A stretch of DNA of 64,000 nucleotides, taken from an uncultured Clostridia bacterium. GTDB taxonomy: Bacteria; Bacillota; Clostridia; Christensenellales; QALW01. Location: positions 109,800 to 173,799 of the forward strand of contig CAKRZX010000002.1 in the NCBI GenBank assembly GCA_934434555.1. Direction: 5' to 3'. Shown here piece by piece: positions 1 through 9,800 of the stretch. The translations under genes and the position numbers were made by a program. The notes beneath the pieces are model-generated. The model had not been told where the DNA came from and did no database searches. It was given only the letters and a program-made list of their open reading frames with translations. How positions within the stretch are numbered: the first letter of the stretch is position 1; each line of letters opens with the position of its first letter.

Positions 1-11
1 CGTTGTTTTTT

Positions 12-1130
12 TCAGTCTTTTTCAATATATCCGCTTGTGGGGAGAGCGTACATACTGTCGTCGGTAACGGGTTTGTAGCGCTTGCCGTCGTATACGTCGG
101 TAAAGCCGTTGGTCGCCTTATAAACTTCGTCCGTTTCGGTATCGTAAACGCGCTCATAGCCTAAGGTTGCGTCACTTTGCTTCTGGCTCATTATGTCCTG
201 ACTTTTACTGCGGTTTTCCCACGATGACATAATGCCGTCCATTGTCTGATTGAAATTCCTGCTTATCTCTTTTGCCTGTGCAAGTTTTTCATTGCTCGCA
301 CTTACCGTTGCGGAAACGAAACTTTCCGAATAGTCAAGGCTGCTCAGGCATTTTGTAAGCACTGATTCCCAGTCAATAAACGTATCTTTTTCGGCGGTAA
401 CGGCAGCAATGTTATAAGCCATATAATACCCGCCGTCAACCTGTTTAAGCAAATAGCCGGACATTTGTCCGTTTGAAATGGGCATTGAACCGAAATCCAC
501 AACTGCGGCGGTGAACATTCCCTCGCCCGCCTGACCGTTTGATTCAAATGTCGCCCTTAAAACTTCGTCGCCGAGGGCATAAGTTTTAAGTGAATCGTTT
601 GCTTCAAAGCGGTCGGTTACGGTAAAGTTATCAAACTTCGGGAATGTATATCCGCTGTAAATAGGGTCGGCTGCAACCACGGCGGTGTACTGGGAGAAGA
701 TTTTATAAAAATTCTCGGTTGACGGATTGCTGAGCACGGGTGCACTTGCAAGAAATTGTGCGGATGTCTGACCGGAATTATAGTAAAACTGCCATGCTTG
801 TTTGCCCTCCTCACTGTGAAGCAGACAATCCGCTTTTAACAGCACAAACATCCCGTTTACGGGTTTAGCAGGGTCAAAAACGTGAATGGAATGATAAATG
901 TTCACGCCGCCGCTTTCAACCGTCCACCCTTTGGGGATTGTTATGCTGAAATCGCTTGTCTGATAAACTTCCGTTTCAACCGAGTTTGCGGCGGTTTTTG
1001 TTATCTTTACGCCTTTTTCGGTTTTTACGGTAGGGGTGTTTGTGCCGCCTGTACCGGTATTGTTATTTCCGCAAGCCGATATGCCCAGCATTAACATTGC
1101 TGCAAGTAAAACAGATACTGCTTTTTTCAT
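12..1130 (-). CDS. Putative secreted lipoprotein of unknown function
   Basis: The 372-residue product starts with a lipoprotein signal (MKKAVSVLLAAMLMLGISAC) whose lipobox cysteine is followed by a Gly/Asn/Thr-rich tether, so it should be anchored outside the membrane. I do not recognise the rest as a named family; it is a mixed alpha/beta segment with a Gln/Lys-rich part near residues 290-330. The ATG has AAGGAAG eight to ten bases upstream. It lies 15 bp downstream of a second lipoprotein gene on the same strand, so the two are probably co-transcribed and may work together. The stop codon is close to the left edge, so downstream partners are not visible. Confidence 0.8.
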   Translation of the reverse strand: MKKAVSVLLAAMLMLGISACGNNNTGTGGTNTPTVKTEKGVKITKTAANSVETEVYQTSDFSITIPKGWTVESGGVNIYHSIHVFDPAKPVNGMFVLLKADCLLHSEEGKQAWQFYYNSGQTSAQFLASAPVLSNPSTENFYKIFSQYTAVVAADPIYSGYTFPKFDNFTVTDRFEANDSLKTYALGDEVLRATFESNGQAGEGMFTAAVVDFGSMPISNGQMSGYLLKQVDGGYYMAYNIAAVTAEKDTFIDWESVLTKCLSSLDYSESFVSATVSASNEKLAQAKEISRNFNQTMDGIMSSWENRSKSQDIMSQKQSDATLGYERVYDTETDEVYKATNGFTDVYDGKRYKPVTDDSMYALPTSGYIEKD

Positions 1131-1145
1131 AATAAAACACTTCCT

Positions 1146-2261
1146 TTAATTCTGTACGTTTTCGTTAAGTGCGCCCCGGTAAAAACCGCAGGGGTCGTAA
1201 GTTATATAATCGCCGTAACCTTGGGTCATTACTTCTTTTATGGGCAAAAGTTTCATATCCTTTGTAATTACGTGGCTTGTGCAGATATTAAGCACGTCAC
1301 TGTAATACTCGGTTAAAATATCAATCTTGCGGAGCGTAAGGTTGCAGTTAAGATGAGCCTTTGCCGGGAAATAGGGAGACACCGAGCCGTCCGGCGCAAG
1401 CTGCGCTTTTGCGTCGCTGTCATCCAACGGCTCCGAGGCATACACTATTTCATAAAACGCCTTATCGGTCATAAGAATATTTTTGTTAAACAGCCTGAGC
1501 GGTTTTTCCGAACCGATTAAACTTGTGTCTAAATCAAAGGCGATATACTGCCGCCAGCCCATATCGCGGTACCAATTCCAGCCTGTTGTACCCTTATCAA
1601 GATATTTGCCCGAAAACAGCAGACATACTTTGCCGTCGGTAAGGGTTATTGTGGGGGTTATGCAGTTGTATACTTTGTCTGACAACGTAAATTCGCCTGT
1701 TGCGTCAACAAGACTTTTGCCGTCGTCGGAATAGCGGTATACTTTTGAGAATATGGGGTAACCGGATTTTTGCTCAAATGTATATGTTCCGCCTTGGAAA
1801 CGAACGGAATAGAACTCGCCGTTTTTGTAATACACGTCGCCCATTTCACCGTCATAGGAAAGTTTCCAGTAAAGAGGTGCGTCAACACGGGGGAGAGTGG
1901 CAAGCGTCTGTATGCTGCCGGTGGTGTTGAAATTCACCTTGTACAGTTTGTTTCCCGAAAGAAAATTGCAGTCGATTGTTGTGCTGTAACCGTAGTCAAG
2001 TTGAAAATCAAACTCGGTGGTGATGTCAATTATGCCATCGCCGCCCTGAACGGTTTTGTAGTCCGAATTCTGAACACCACGCTGTTTTAACAGATATTCT
2101 TCAAGCGTTTTCGGTACTGTGTCCGCAGTGGCGGTTGCGTCGGGTGAATCTGTTACGCCGGCTGCCGTTTCGGTGGGAGCTGGGTCGGAATTACCCCCGC
2201 AGCCCGCAAGCGATAAGACGAACACAAGCGCAAGCGCACCGGAAATAAATCTCTTTTTCAT
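1146..2261 (-). CDS. Putative secreted lipoprotein of unknown function
   Basis: 371 residues. An upstream in-frame ATG exists, but the ATG at 2261 is preferred because AGGAGG lies directly before it and the product then begins with a proper lipoprotein signal (MKKRFISGALALVFVLSLAGC). A Thr/Ala/Asp-rich tether follows, then about 320 residues with many Tyr and Asp and no motif I can name. It is first in a two-gene lipoprotein operon. A TATACT-like -10 lies at 2297-2302 on the minus strand with only a weak -35. The gene is divergent from the HTH regulator at 2420, which could control it; that is inference from position only. Confidence 0.8.
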   Translation of the reverse strand: MKKRFISGALALVFVLSLAGCGGNSDPAPTETAAGVTDSPDATATADTVPKTLEEYLLKQRGVQNSDYKTVQGGDGIIDITTEFDFQLDYGYSTTIDCNFLSGNKLYKVNFNTTGSIQTLATLPRVDAPLYWKLSYDGEMGDVYYKNGEFYSVRFQGGTYTFEQKSGYPIFSKVYRYSDDGKSLVDATGEFTLSDKVYNCITPTITLTDGKVCLLFSGKYLDKGTTGWNWYRDMGWRQYIAFDLDTSLIGSEKPLRLFNKNILMTDKAFYEIVYASEPLDDSDAKAQLAPDGSVSPYFPAKAHLNCNLTLRKIDILTEYYSDVLNICTSHVITKDMKLLPIKEVMTQGYGDYITYDPCGFYRGALNENVQN

Positions 2262-2419
2262 TTTTCCTCCTATAATAAGAAAAATTCTTCGTATACAGTA
2301 TATCATAATATATGAATGCGGGAAAGGCACCTCTCCGAACTGGCAAGTGCCAAAACGGATAAATTTTCGCTTTTCAATTTAACAAGTGTAGTGTATAATA
2401 CATCTGTGAGGTGCGAACA

Positions 2420-4132
2420 ATGAAATTTGCTGAAAAACTTAATGCTTATATTGAAAAAACAGACTGCACGGCAAAGGACTTTTGCACTCGTGCGGGAATT
2501 TCGCCGGCTACTCTCAGCCGATACCGCTCCGGCGAACGCGTTCCCGAAGTAAACGGCGATGCGTTTTCGGGGCTTTGCAGCGCGATAGCCGAATATACAA
2601 ATTCCGACCCCGAAAACGTAAGGGAAGAATTTATCGGGTGTGAGGACGTGGTTTCCGCCGACAGGGAACAGTTAAGGCAAAACCTGAATCTGCTTATTTC
2701 GGTTATGGATATAAACATTTCAAAACTGTGCAAGTATATAAATTACGACGTTTCAACCCTTTTCAGGTTCAGAAACGGTACGCGCCGTCCCTCTGACCCG
2801 GAGCAGTTCGCGTCGGCGGTAGCAACATATGCTGCCGAGGAGTTTTCTTCCGAAAGTGAACGTGCCGCGCTTAATGAACTTGTGGGTCAGACTGATGATA
2901 TGCGTCAGGGGATTAAAAGGTGGCTGCTTGAAGGCCAGGGACGCGAAAACAGCGGAATTTCGGATTTTTTGACAAAACTTGATGGCTTTGACCTTAACGA
3001 ATATATAAAGGCAATTCGCTTTGATGAACTGAAAGTGCCCACCGTTCCGTTTCAGTTGCCCACGTCAAAATATTATTACGGAATAAAAGAGATGATGGAA
3101 AGCGAATTGGATTTTCTTAAAGCAACGGTGCTTTCAAAGAGCCAAAAGCCCGTAACCCTTTACAGCGATATGCCTATGGGAGAAATGGCAAAGGACCCGG
3201 AGTTCCCGAAAAAGTGGATGTTCGGTATGGCAATGATGCTGAAAAAAGGTCTGCACCTTAACAATATTCATAACATAGACCGCTCTTTTGACGAAATGAT
3301 GCTGGGGCTTGAAAGTTGGATTCCCATGTATATGACGGGACAGATTTCGCCCTACTATCTTAAAAACGTGCAGAAGGGGGTGTTCAATCATTTTTTGCGT
3401 GTTTCGGGCGCGGCGGCGCTTGCGGGCGAGGCTATATCGGGGCATCACGGCGACGGCAGATATTATCTTTCAAAAACAAAAGAGGATATAGCATATTATC
3501 AGAAACGCGCCGACGATTTGTTGAAAAACGCATATCCTTTAATGGAAATCTACCGTGCCGACAGGGCGGCAAGTCTTAATGCGTTTTTATTAAAGGAAGC
3601 GTCAAAAGCGGGCTTGCGCCGAAATATTCTTTCCGTGCCGCCGCTTTATACTGTTGACACGGCTCTGCTTTCAAAAATGCTTGAAAGAAGAAATATTGCC
3701 GAAAAAGAGCGGATAATTAAATTTGCAAAAAATCAGAAGAAAGTTTTTGCCCTGATGATTGAAAACGGCACCGTTACCGACGAGATTCCCGTTCTTACAA
3801 GGGAAGAATTTGATTTACATCCGCCGGTTCTTCCGCTTTCGGGAATGTTTTTGGACAGCGATATAACATACACGTTTGAAGAGTACACCGAGCATCTGCG
3901 CCAAAGCGAAGAATTTGCTCAAAAGAACGAAAATTATAAAATAGTTCAGACAAAGGTCAATCCGTTCAGAAACTTGCAGATATTCGTTTTCCAGGGGCAG
4001 TGGGCAATGATATCAAAGGGCAATTCTCCCGCGATACACTTTGTAATTCATCACCCGAAACTCCGCAACGCAATAGAAAACTTTGTTCCGCCCGTGGTAG
4101 AGGAAGAATTGACAGAGAATACGGACAAATGA
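2420..4132 (+). CDS. Large regulator with two N-terminal XRE-like HTH segments
   Basis: 570 residues. A GTG nine bases upstream overlaps the ribosome binding site (GAGGTG), so ATG 2420 is chosen. Residues 1-45 form an XRE/Cro-type helix-turn-helix (AGISPATLSRYRSGERVP). Residues 95-130 look like a second, diverged copy (CKYINYDVSTLFRFRNGTRR). The remaining 400 residues match no sensor family I can name; they are mostly helical and end in Pro/Val/Glu. This is far larger than ordinary XRE repressors. It probably senses a ligand or protein and controls the permease 41 bp downstream or the divergent lipoproteins. A possible promoter is TTTTCA-17-TATAAT at 2371-2399. Confidence 0.75.
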   Translation: MKFAEKLNAYIEKTDCTAKDFCTRAGISPATLSRYRSGERVPEVNGDAFSGLCSAIAEYTNSDPENVREEFIGCEDVVSADREQLRQNLNLLISVMDINISKLCKYINYDVSTLFRFRNGTRRPSDPEQFASAVATYAAEEFSSESERAALNELVGQTDDMRQGIKRWLLEGQGRENSGISDFLTKLDGFDLNEYIKAIRFDELKVPTVPFQLPTSKYYYGIKEMMESELDFLKATVLSKSQKPVTLYSDMPMGEMAKDPEFPKKWMFGMAMMLKKGLHLNNIHNIDRSFDEMMLGLESWIPMYMTGQISPYYLKNVQKGVFNHFLRVSGAAALAGEAISGHHGDGRYYLSKTKEDIAYYQKRADDLLKNAYPLMEIYRADRAASLNAFLLKEASKAGLRRNILSVPPLYTVDTALLSKMLERRNIAEKERIIKFAKNQKKVFALMIENGTVTDEIPVLTREEFDLHPPVLPLSGMFLDSDITYTFEEYTEHLRQSEEFAQKNENYKIVQTKVNPFRNLQIFVFQGQWAMISKGNSPAIHFVIHHPKLRNAIENFVPPVVEEELTENTDK

Positions 4133-4138
4133 TATAAT
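4109..4138 (+). promoter_or_regulatory. Promoter for the APC permease
   Basis: TTGACA at 4109-4114 and TATAAT at 4133-4138 with an 18-bp spacer. It overlaps the last codons of the HTH regulator, so the permease can be expressed independently of the regulator gene. Confidence 0.6.
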
Positions 4139-4173
4139 ACGCTAAAATACACGATTGCATTTAAGGAGAAACA

Positions 4174-5622
4174 ATGGATAATAAGAACGAAAATCCGGGG
4201 CTGAAACGCCAGTTGAACCCCATTCACGTATGGGCGATTGCTTTCGGCTGCATTATAGGCTGGGGGTCATTTGTTAATCCCGGCAAAAAATTTCTGCCGG
4301 CGTCGGGAGTTGCGGGTACTGCAATAGCAATGGTGCTCGGTGCGCTTGTTATGGCAATCATAGCGTTTTCGTATGCGTATATGGTGCCCAAATATCCGCA
4401 GGCAGGCGGTGAGTTTGCCTTTGCAAAGGCGTGCTACGGAAAACTTCCGGCATATGTATGCGGCTGGTTCCTCGTTGCCGCATATCTTACAAACGTGCCG
4501 ATGAATTCAACTGCCATAGGCTTGATTGTTGACGGAATATTCGGACCGGTGCTTAAATGGGGATTTCACTATTCCGTTGCGGGTTTTGAAGTATGGCTCG
4601 GGGAAATCATTGCGGCAAGCGCCATACTTGTACTTTTCGGAATACTTAATATTATCGGAGTAAAAAAAGCGGGATTTGTGCAGACCGTGCTTGCGGTGCT
4701 GCTTGTAGGCTCGGTATTTACGCTTTTTATTGCGGCACTTTGTTCGCCGTATGCAAAACTGTCGAATATACCGCCCCTGTGGGGCTTTGACAAACAGGCA
4801 GCGATTGCGGCGGGAAAGTATGACAGTGCTTTCGCAAATCAGTCTTTTGTATCTGCAATACTGGCGACCTTTGCAATAGCGCCGTGGGCATACGTTGGGT
4901 TCGATACAATTCCGCAGGCGGCGGAAGAATTCAGGTTCTCATATAAGAAGGTAATCGGAATTATGCTTATCGCCATAGTGTTCGGCTGCTTTGTGTACAT
5001 TTCAAACAACACCATTGCTGCTGCCGCACTGGATAATTGGCCCGAACTTATTGTAAATTCGGAAAAAACGCCATGGCTGCTTCTTGCTGCGGCTGAAAGA
5101 ATGCTTGGCGTATGGGGAAAAGTGCTTGTAGGGACGGCGGTATCCTGTGCGGTTCTGTCGGGAATTATGGGCTTTTACCTTGCTTCGTCAAGGCTTATGT
5201 ATTCAATGAGCCGCGACGGATATCTGCCCGCTGTTTTCGGTAAAATAGACAAAAATCACGGCACTCCGAAAAATGCAATGATATTTTGTATAGTTATTTC
5301 CCTTGCCGGTCCCGTTCTCGGGCGCGAGGCGCTTGGCTGGTTTGTCGATATGAGCGCGATAGGCGCATCAATAGGCTATCTGTGTACCTGTCTTGCAACG
5401 GTGCACGTGATTAAACGTGACGGTGACGGCTCGGTTTTACTTAAAATTATGGCAACAGTGGGCTGCGTGTTTTCTGCCGCATTTATAATTCTGCAACTTG
5501 TGCCGTTGCCTTTCCTCAGCGGGGTGCACTTCTGTACGCAAAGCTACATTATGCTTGTTGTGTGGGTCGGCATAGGTGCCGTGTTTTATTTGAAACAGCG
5601 AAAAAAGATGAACGAAGAATAG
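4174..5622 (+). CDS. APC superfamily amino acid permease
   Basis: 482 residues with about 12 hydrophobic segments. The first membrane helix carries the APC unwound-helix signature (GCIIGWGSFVNPG, residues 26-38), and a second conserved region contains APWAYVGFDTIPQAAEEF (about residues 235-252), typical of APC/YfnA-like transporters. It should import an amino acid or amine by proton or antiport coupling; the substrate cannot be read from sequence. AAGGAG lies seven bases before the ATG. It follows the double-HTH regulator, which may control it, and a strong terminator follows at 5629. Confidence 0.9.
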   Translation: MDNKNENPGLKRQLNPIHVWAIAFGCIIGWGSFVNPGKKFLPASGVAGTAIAMVLGALVMAIIAFSYAYMVPKYPQAGGEFAFAKACYGKLPAYVCGWFLVAAYLTNVPMNSTAIGLIVDGIFGPVLKWGFHYSVAGFEVWLGEIIAASAILVLFGILNIIGVKKAGFVQTVLAVLLVGSVFTLFIAALCSPYAKLSNIPPLWGFDKQAAIAAGKYDSAFANQSFVSAILATFAIAPWAYVGFDTIPQAAEEFRFSYKKVIGIMLIAIVFGCFVYISNNTIAAAALDNWPELIVNSEKTPWLLLAAAERMLGVWGKVLVGTAVSCAVLSGIMGFYLASSRLMYSMSRDGYLPAVFGKIDKNHGTPKNAMIFCIVISLAGPVLGREALGWFVDMSAIGASIGYLCTCLATVHVIKRDGDGSVLLKIMATVGCVFSAAFIILQLVPLPFLSGVHFCTQSYIMLVVWVGIGAVFYLKQRKKMNEE

Positions 5623-5628
5623 TATTTT

Positions 5629-5656
5629 GTTCCGGCATTGCGTCGGAACTTTTTTT
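5629..5656 (+). terminator. Rho-independent terminator after the permease
   Basis: Six-bp stem GTTCCG (5629-5634) with CGGAAC (5644-5649), nine-base loop, then seven T. It separates the permease from the carbohydrate locus. Confidence 0.85.
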
Positions 5657-5721
5657 AGTAAAAAATCGGGAAAAGAAAGTAAAGGACGGATATTGATTTT
5701 CGCTGTGCTTTCGGATATAAT
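5657..5721 (+). promoter_or_regulatory. Promoter with shared 43-bp element, copy A
   Basis: TTGATT (5693-5698) and TATAAT (5716-5721) are 17 bp apart. The 43 bp at 5657-5699, covering the upstream arm and the -35, match 6775-6817 at 37 of 43 positions at the same distance from the -10. The conserved core is AAAAAATCGGGA followed by A/T-rich AAGAA and GTAAA blocks. A match confined to the region just upstream of and including the -35 is what an AraC-type activator site looks like. The likely binder is the AraC protein encoded at 5924 (inference). Confidence 0.65.
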
Positions 5722-5756
5722 CTCTTCGTGAATATAATTTATATACGGAGGGACTT

Positions 5757-5867
5757 ATGAAAAAGACATATACTTCACCTTTAATTAAGATTCTGCATTT
5801 TGAACGAGCGGCTGTACTGTGTGAATCATCGCAGGAAACAGGAGAAGAGCACGAAGATAACTTCTGA
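5757..5867 (+). CDS. 36-residue peptide under the AraC-linked promoter
   Basis: The ATG follows GGAGGG at eight bases' spacing and sits about 30 bp after a TTGATT-17-TATAAT promoter. The peptide begins MKKTYTSPLIKILHFERA and ends with an acidic tail (EEHEDNF) with one Cys at residue 22. The start pattern MKK-x-Y-x-x-P-x-I-x-I-x-x-F-E recurs in short unannotated clostridial proteins, as far as I recall, but I know no assigned function. It lies upstream of the AraC gene and shares its promoter element with the giant glycosidase, so it may be a co-regulated signal, modified-peptide precursor or accessory peptide; none of these is shown. Confidence 0.55.
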   Translation: MKKTYTSPLIKILHFERAAVLCESSQETGEEHEDNF

Positions 5868-5877
5868 AAAAAACGGA

Positions 5878-5906
5878 TTGATTTTATTAAAGAGAAGCAA
5901 TATAAT
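5878..5906 (+). promoter_or_regulatory. Possible promoter immediately before the AraC gene
   Basis: TTGATT (5878-5883), 17-bp spacer, TATAAT (5901-5906). The hexamers match the promoters at 5693 and 6811, and AACGGA just upstream resembles the end of the shared element, but the rest of the 43-bp arm is missing. A transcript from here would have a leader of only about ten bases. Confidence 0.45.
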
Positions 5907-5923
5907 ATCGGTGAGGTGAAAAA

Positions 5924-6808
5924 GTGAAAATTTACAATATCTACGAAACAACCGATACCGGAGTTTATTGCTTCCGTGCCGGCTCATATGCCGTGCCCAC
6001 AAAGGTTAAGGACGAAGCGCCTCACAGGCATAATTTTATTGAAATCGTTTATGTGCGCGAGGGTACGTCAAACCACTATGTTGACGGAATAGAGTACAAA
6101 ATGAAAAGCGGTGATATGCTTTTTATAAATTACGGCTGCCAGCACGCGTTTAACGTTACGAGTGAAAAATTCTTTTACTATAACGTTATGTTCAAACCCG
6201 AATTTTTGGGAAACGAACTTGTAAACGAAAAGAATGCCTTTGAAAGTTTCTTGCTTACGGCATATAATGAATTCAGTATTTCAGATATCAGACCCACGCT
6301 TATGAGTTTTGATTCCGCCGAACGGGCGGAAGTAGAAAGCATAGTGGAGAATATGTACCTTGAAAGTTACCGCCGCGGTAAGCAATACGGAGCGGTTCTT
6401 AAAGGATATATGCAGGTGCTGTTTATTAAAATGCTCAGGAAACTCAGTCTGCCGCAGGATAATAACGACCCGAAATGGGCACAGGTGATAAGTTATATAG
6501 AATCAAACTTTCAGGAAAAGTTGAGTCTTGCGGGTTTGGCACAGAAATGCTTTTATAATCCGTCATATTTTTCAAGAAGTTTTAAGAGTAAAACGGGAAA
6601 AACACTTGTTGAATATGTAAACGAAATACGTATTCACGCTGCGGCAAAGCGGTTGGCAGAATCTGACGATTCAATACACGATATTTGTGTCGAATGCGGG
6701 TTCGGCAATAAAAATGCATTTTATAGGTGCTTTGAACAGGCTTACGGCATAAAACCTGCCGAATACAGAAGAAAAGTAAAAAATCGGGATAAGAATGTAA
6801 ACGGGTGA
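5924..6808 (+). CDS. AraC-family transcriptional regulator
   Basis: 294 residues from a GTG start preceded by GAGGTG. The N-terminal half is a cupin-like sensor (HRHNFIEIVYVREGTSNHYV, about residues 36-55, then a beta-rich GDMLFINYG segment). The C-terminal 100 residues form the double helix-turn-helix of AraC/XylS proteins (LAQKCFYNPSYFSRSFKSKT and CVECGFGNKNAFYRCFEQ). It sits between two promoters that share a 43-bp element, the second of which overlaps its own last codons and drives the GH78/GH3 gene. It therefore probably activates that gene, and perhaps its own transcription, in response to a plant-glycan sugar. Confidence 0.93.
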   Translation: MKIYNIYETTDTGVYCFRAGSYAVPTKVKDEAPHRHNFIEIVYVREGTSNHYVDGIEYKMKSGDMLFINYGCQHAFNVTSEKFFYYNVMFKPEFLGNELVNEKNAFESFLLTAYNEFSISDIRPTLMSFDSAERAEVESIVENMYLESYRRGKQYGAVLKGYMQVLFIKMLRKLSLPQDNNDPKWAQVISYIESNFQEKLSLAGLAQKCFYNPSYFSRSFKSKTGKTLVEYVNEIRIHAAAKRLAESDDSIHDICVECGFGNKNAFYRCFEQAYGIKPAEYRRKVKNRDKNVNG

Positions 6809-6839
6809 TATTGATTTATCGCCTGTTTTTGTTTATACT
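6775..6839 (+). promoter_or_regulatory. Promoter with shared 43-bp element, copy B
   Basis: TTGATT (6811-6816) and TATACT (6834-6839), 17 bp apart, give a start about 25 bp before the GH78/GH3 ATG. Positions 6775-6817 match copy A at 37 of 43 bases in the same register. The element lies partly inside the final codons of the AraC gene, so the conserved bases also encode the lysine-rich C terminus of that protein. Confidence 0.65.
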
Positions 6840-6869
6840 GTTCAGAGAATAACCGAGGGAGGATTTTTA

Positions 6870-9800
6870 ATGAAAAAAACAATAGCAATAATTATGGCAT
6901 CTGTTCTTGCTTTGAGCGTTCTTTCGGGGATAACTATTTTTACTATGAATTGCAAGGCAAATGAGGAGATGAAAACAGGCAATATGAAAGTTTGTGGTTT
7001 GGTTTCGCCTGTCGGCATTGATACCGTGCCGGTGTTTTCGTGGGAAAACACGGGTACTGGCTTCGGCAGGAGTATGACTGCATACAGAGTGATTGTATCG
7101 CAGAATAAGAATAATGCAGATAAGAAGAAAGGCGATATGTGGGATTCGGGTAAAACCGAAAGCAAAAATAACTTTGATATTTCTTACGGCGGCACGGAAC
7201 TTGCCTCACGCACGGAGTATTTCTGGCGCGTTGGAATTTGGGACGAAAACGGACGGGAAACGTGGAGCGAAACGGCAAGTTTTGAAACGGGTATACTGAG
7301 CGACGAAGAGTGGCACGGGGCAGAGTGGATAACTGCCGACGTTGAAGAGCCGTTTTCACTTAAAAACGTAAAATGGATTTGGCGCACCGTGGACAATTTT
7401 TCAAAAATTCCGATGGAAACGGTTTGTTTCCGTAAGACGATCGAGATAAATAAGCCGGTAAAAAATGCACTACTCGGTGTGACGGCAGATGACAGTTTTT
7501 CTGCCTATATTAACGACGAAAAGAGAATTTCGGCAGAAAACTGGCGTTCCGGCGACTTCACTGACGTTACGGCGGATATTAAGCAAGGAACGAATGTTAT
7601 TGCGGTAAGTGCAAAGAATTTTTCTGAGGGTAACGGCGGCCTGGCGGGAAAACTGAAAGTTACATACACCGACGGAACAAATGAAGAATTTATAACCGAT
7701 GATACATGGAAAGTGTCACTTGATTCCGTTTCCGGTTGGGAAAAGAGCGATTTTAATGATTCTTCATGGGAGAACGCGAAAGCCTACGGCAATATGGGAA
7801 TGTCACCGTGGGGCAATGTTTCGCTTAAATTTCGCAGAGCAGACGGCATTCAGAATTCGCCGATGTTAAGAAAAGAATTCGAAGTAAGCAAAAATATCAG
7901 GCGTGCGAGGGCGTATTTTACGGGGCTTGGTATGTTTGAGATGAAAATAAACGGCGTGCTTCCTGATGATTCGGTAATGAATCCTGCAAACACGCAGTAT
8001 GAAATTGCGGTAAATTATCGGGTGTTTGACATTACGGGTTTACTTTCAAAGGGCGCAAATGCCGTTTCGGTCGAATTGGGTAACGGATTCTACCATGAAC
8101 TGCGTCATCCGAATCAGTATTGGACGGGCGACCCTGTATGTATGGGACAGATAGTAATTGACTATACCGACGGCACAACCGAAACGGTGGTTTCCGACAC
8201 GTCGTGGAAAGCCACTGTCGACGGACCGATGACGTTCAACGATATTTTTCTCGGTGAAAATTACGACGCGCGTCTTGAAAAAGACGGTTGGGAAAAAGTC
8301 GGGCATGACGATTCTTTGTGGAAAAATGCCGTTAAGGGTAAGGCTCCCGGCAAAAACGGAAAAAAATCGGAATTACGATTTGAAAATATGGAGCCTATGC
8401 GTAGAATCAAGACTTTTAAGGACGTGACGGTTACAAAGCATTCATCAGGTTCGGTAATAGTTGAACTTCCTGTTATAACAACCGGATGGGCAAAGATTAC
8501 GTTCAAAAATCAAAGTGCGGGCAGCAGAATACATATGCTTTACGGCGAATCGCTTTACACGTCGGGTGAAAAAGAGGGACACGTAAAACCCGTAAGCCAT
8601 TGGGAGGATGGATTTGTATTCCAGGAATACTACTATACCTGCAAGGGCGGTGAAAGCGAAACTTACGAACCTAAGTTCTGTTATGCAGGGTATAAGTATA
8701 TTGAAATTGAGGGTTTGACCGGTGAATTCAGCGCCGAGGATATAGAATGTTATCTTATTGCAAACGATGTTGAAGAGACTTTTACGTTTGAAACCGATAA
8801 TGAACTTGTAAATACTCTGCATGAAATATTTGCGCGTACACTCATAAACAATTTCCAAGGTAAGCCTACCGACTGTCCCACGTGGGAAAAACTCGGATGG
8901 ACCGGCGATTATGATGCGGTTGTCAAGAGCATAAACTACAATTACAACATAAATAACTTCAATGCCAAGTATTTTGCCGATATGCGCGATGCATCAATTG
9001 CAACCGGCAATAATGAAATTATGATGGCGCCGACTTACGCTCCCAGTGGCGAATCGTGGCACAATGTTCCCACGTGGAATGCGGCATACATTGACGGCTT
9101 ATACGAAAACTACCGTTCCTACGGCAATCTGACGCTTATAAAAGACCATTGGGAACAGATGGATTTGCAGGCGATGTCGTATATCAATCAGTTGAAGTCG
9201 GATAAGTATTTTACGGGCAAACCTAAAAAAGTATGGCTCTGGTATGATAATATCGGGCTTGACGACTGGCAGGCACCCGACGGCACAAACAGTGCACCCG
9301 AGGGCTGCGGCATTATAGGCACGGCGACAGTATACCGCTGCCTTGAAGAAATGTGTTATTTTGCACGTTTGCTTGGAAAGAACGACAGAATACCTGTGTA
9401 TGAAGACGCAATGAAAAACATATACAGGGCTTTCAATGATGAGTACTTTGACAAGGAATCTGGACATTACGAAACCGGTTTCTGGAACGCGGCGTGGGCG
9501 CATTCACGGGAAAAATACCGTCAGACCAACGACCTTACCGCTATCGCTTACGGCCTTTGCCCGGAAGAATATAAGCAAAGTGTACTTTCTTCACTTGTTG
9601 AAAAAATAAAGAAAAACGGATACCATCTCAACACCGGATTCTTCGGAACAAAACTTATTCTGCCCGTACTTGCGGAAAACGGGTATATGGACGTTGCGTG
9701 GAAAATACTTACCCAAACTACGTATCCGTCATGGGGATATTGGGTATCTTTGGGCGCAACCACATGTTGGGAAGATTACAACGATAAAACAGTCCGTTCC

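Noticed and set aside
882..1094. Plus-strand reading frame opposite the first lipoprotein gene
   Set aside because: It has no ribosome binding site, lies wholly inside a convincing lipoprotein gene and encodes no recognisable protein.
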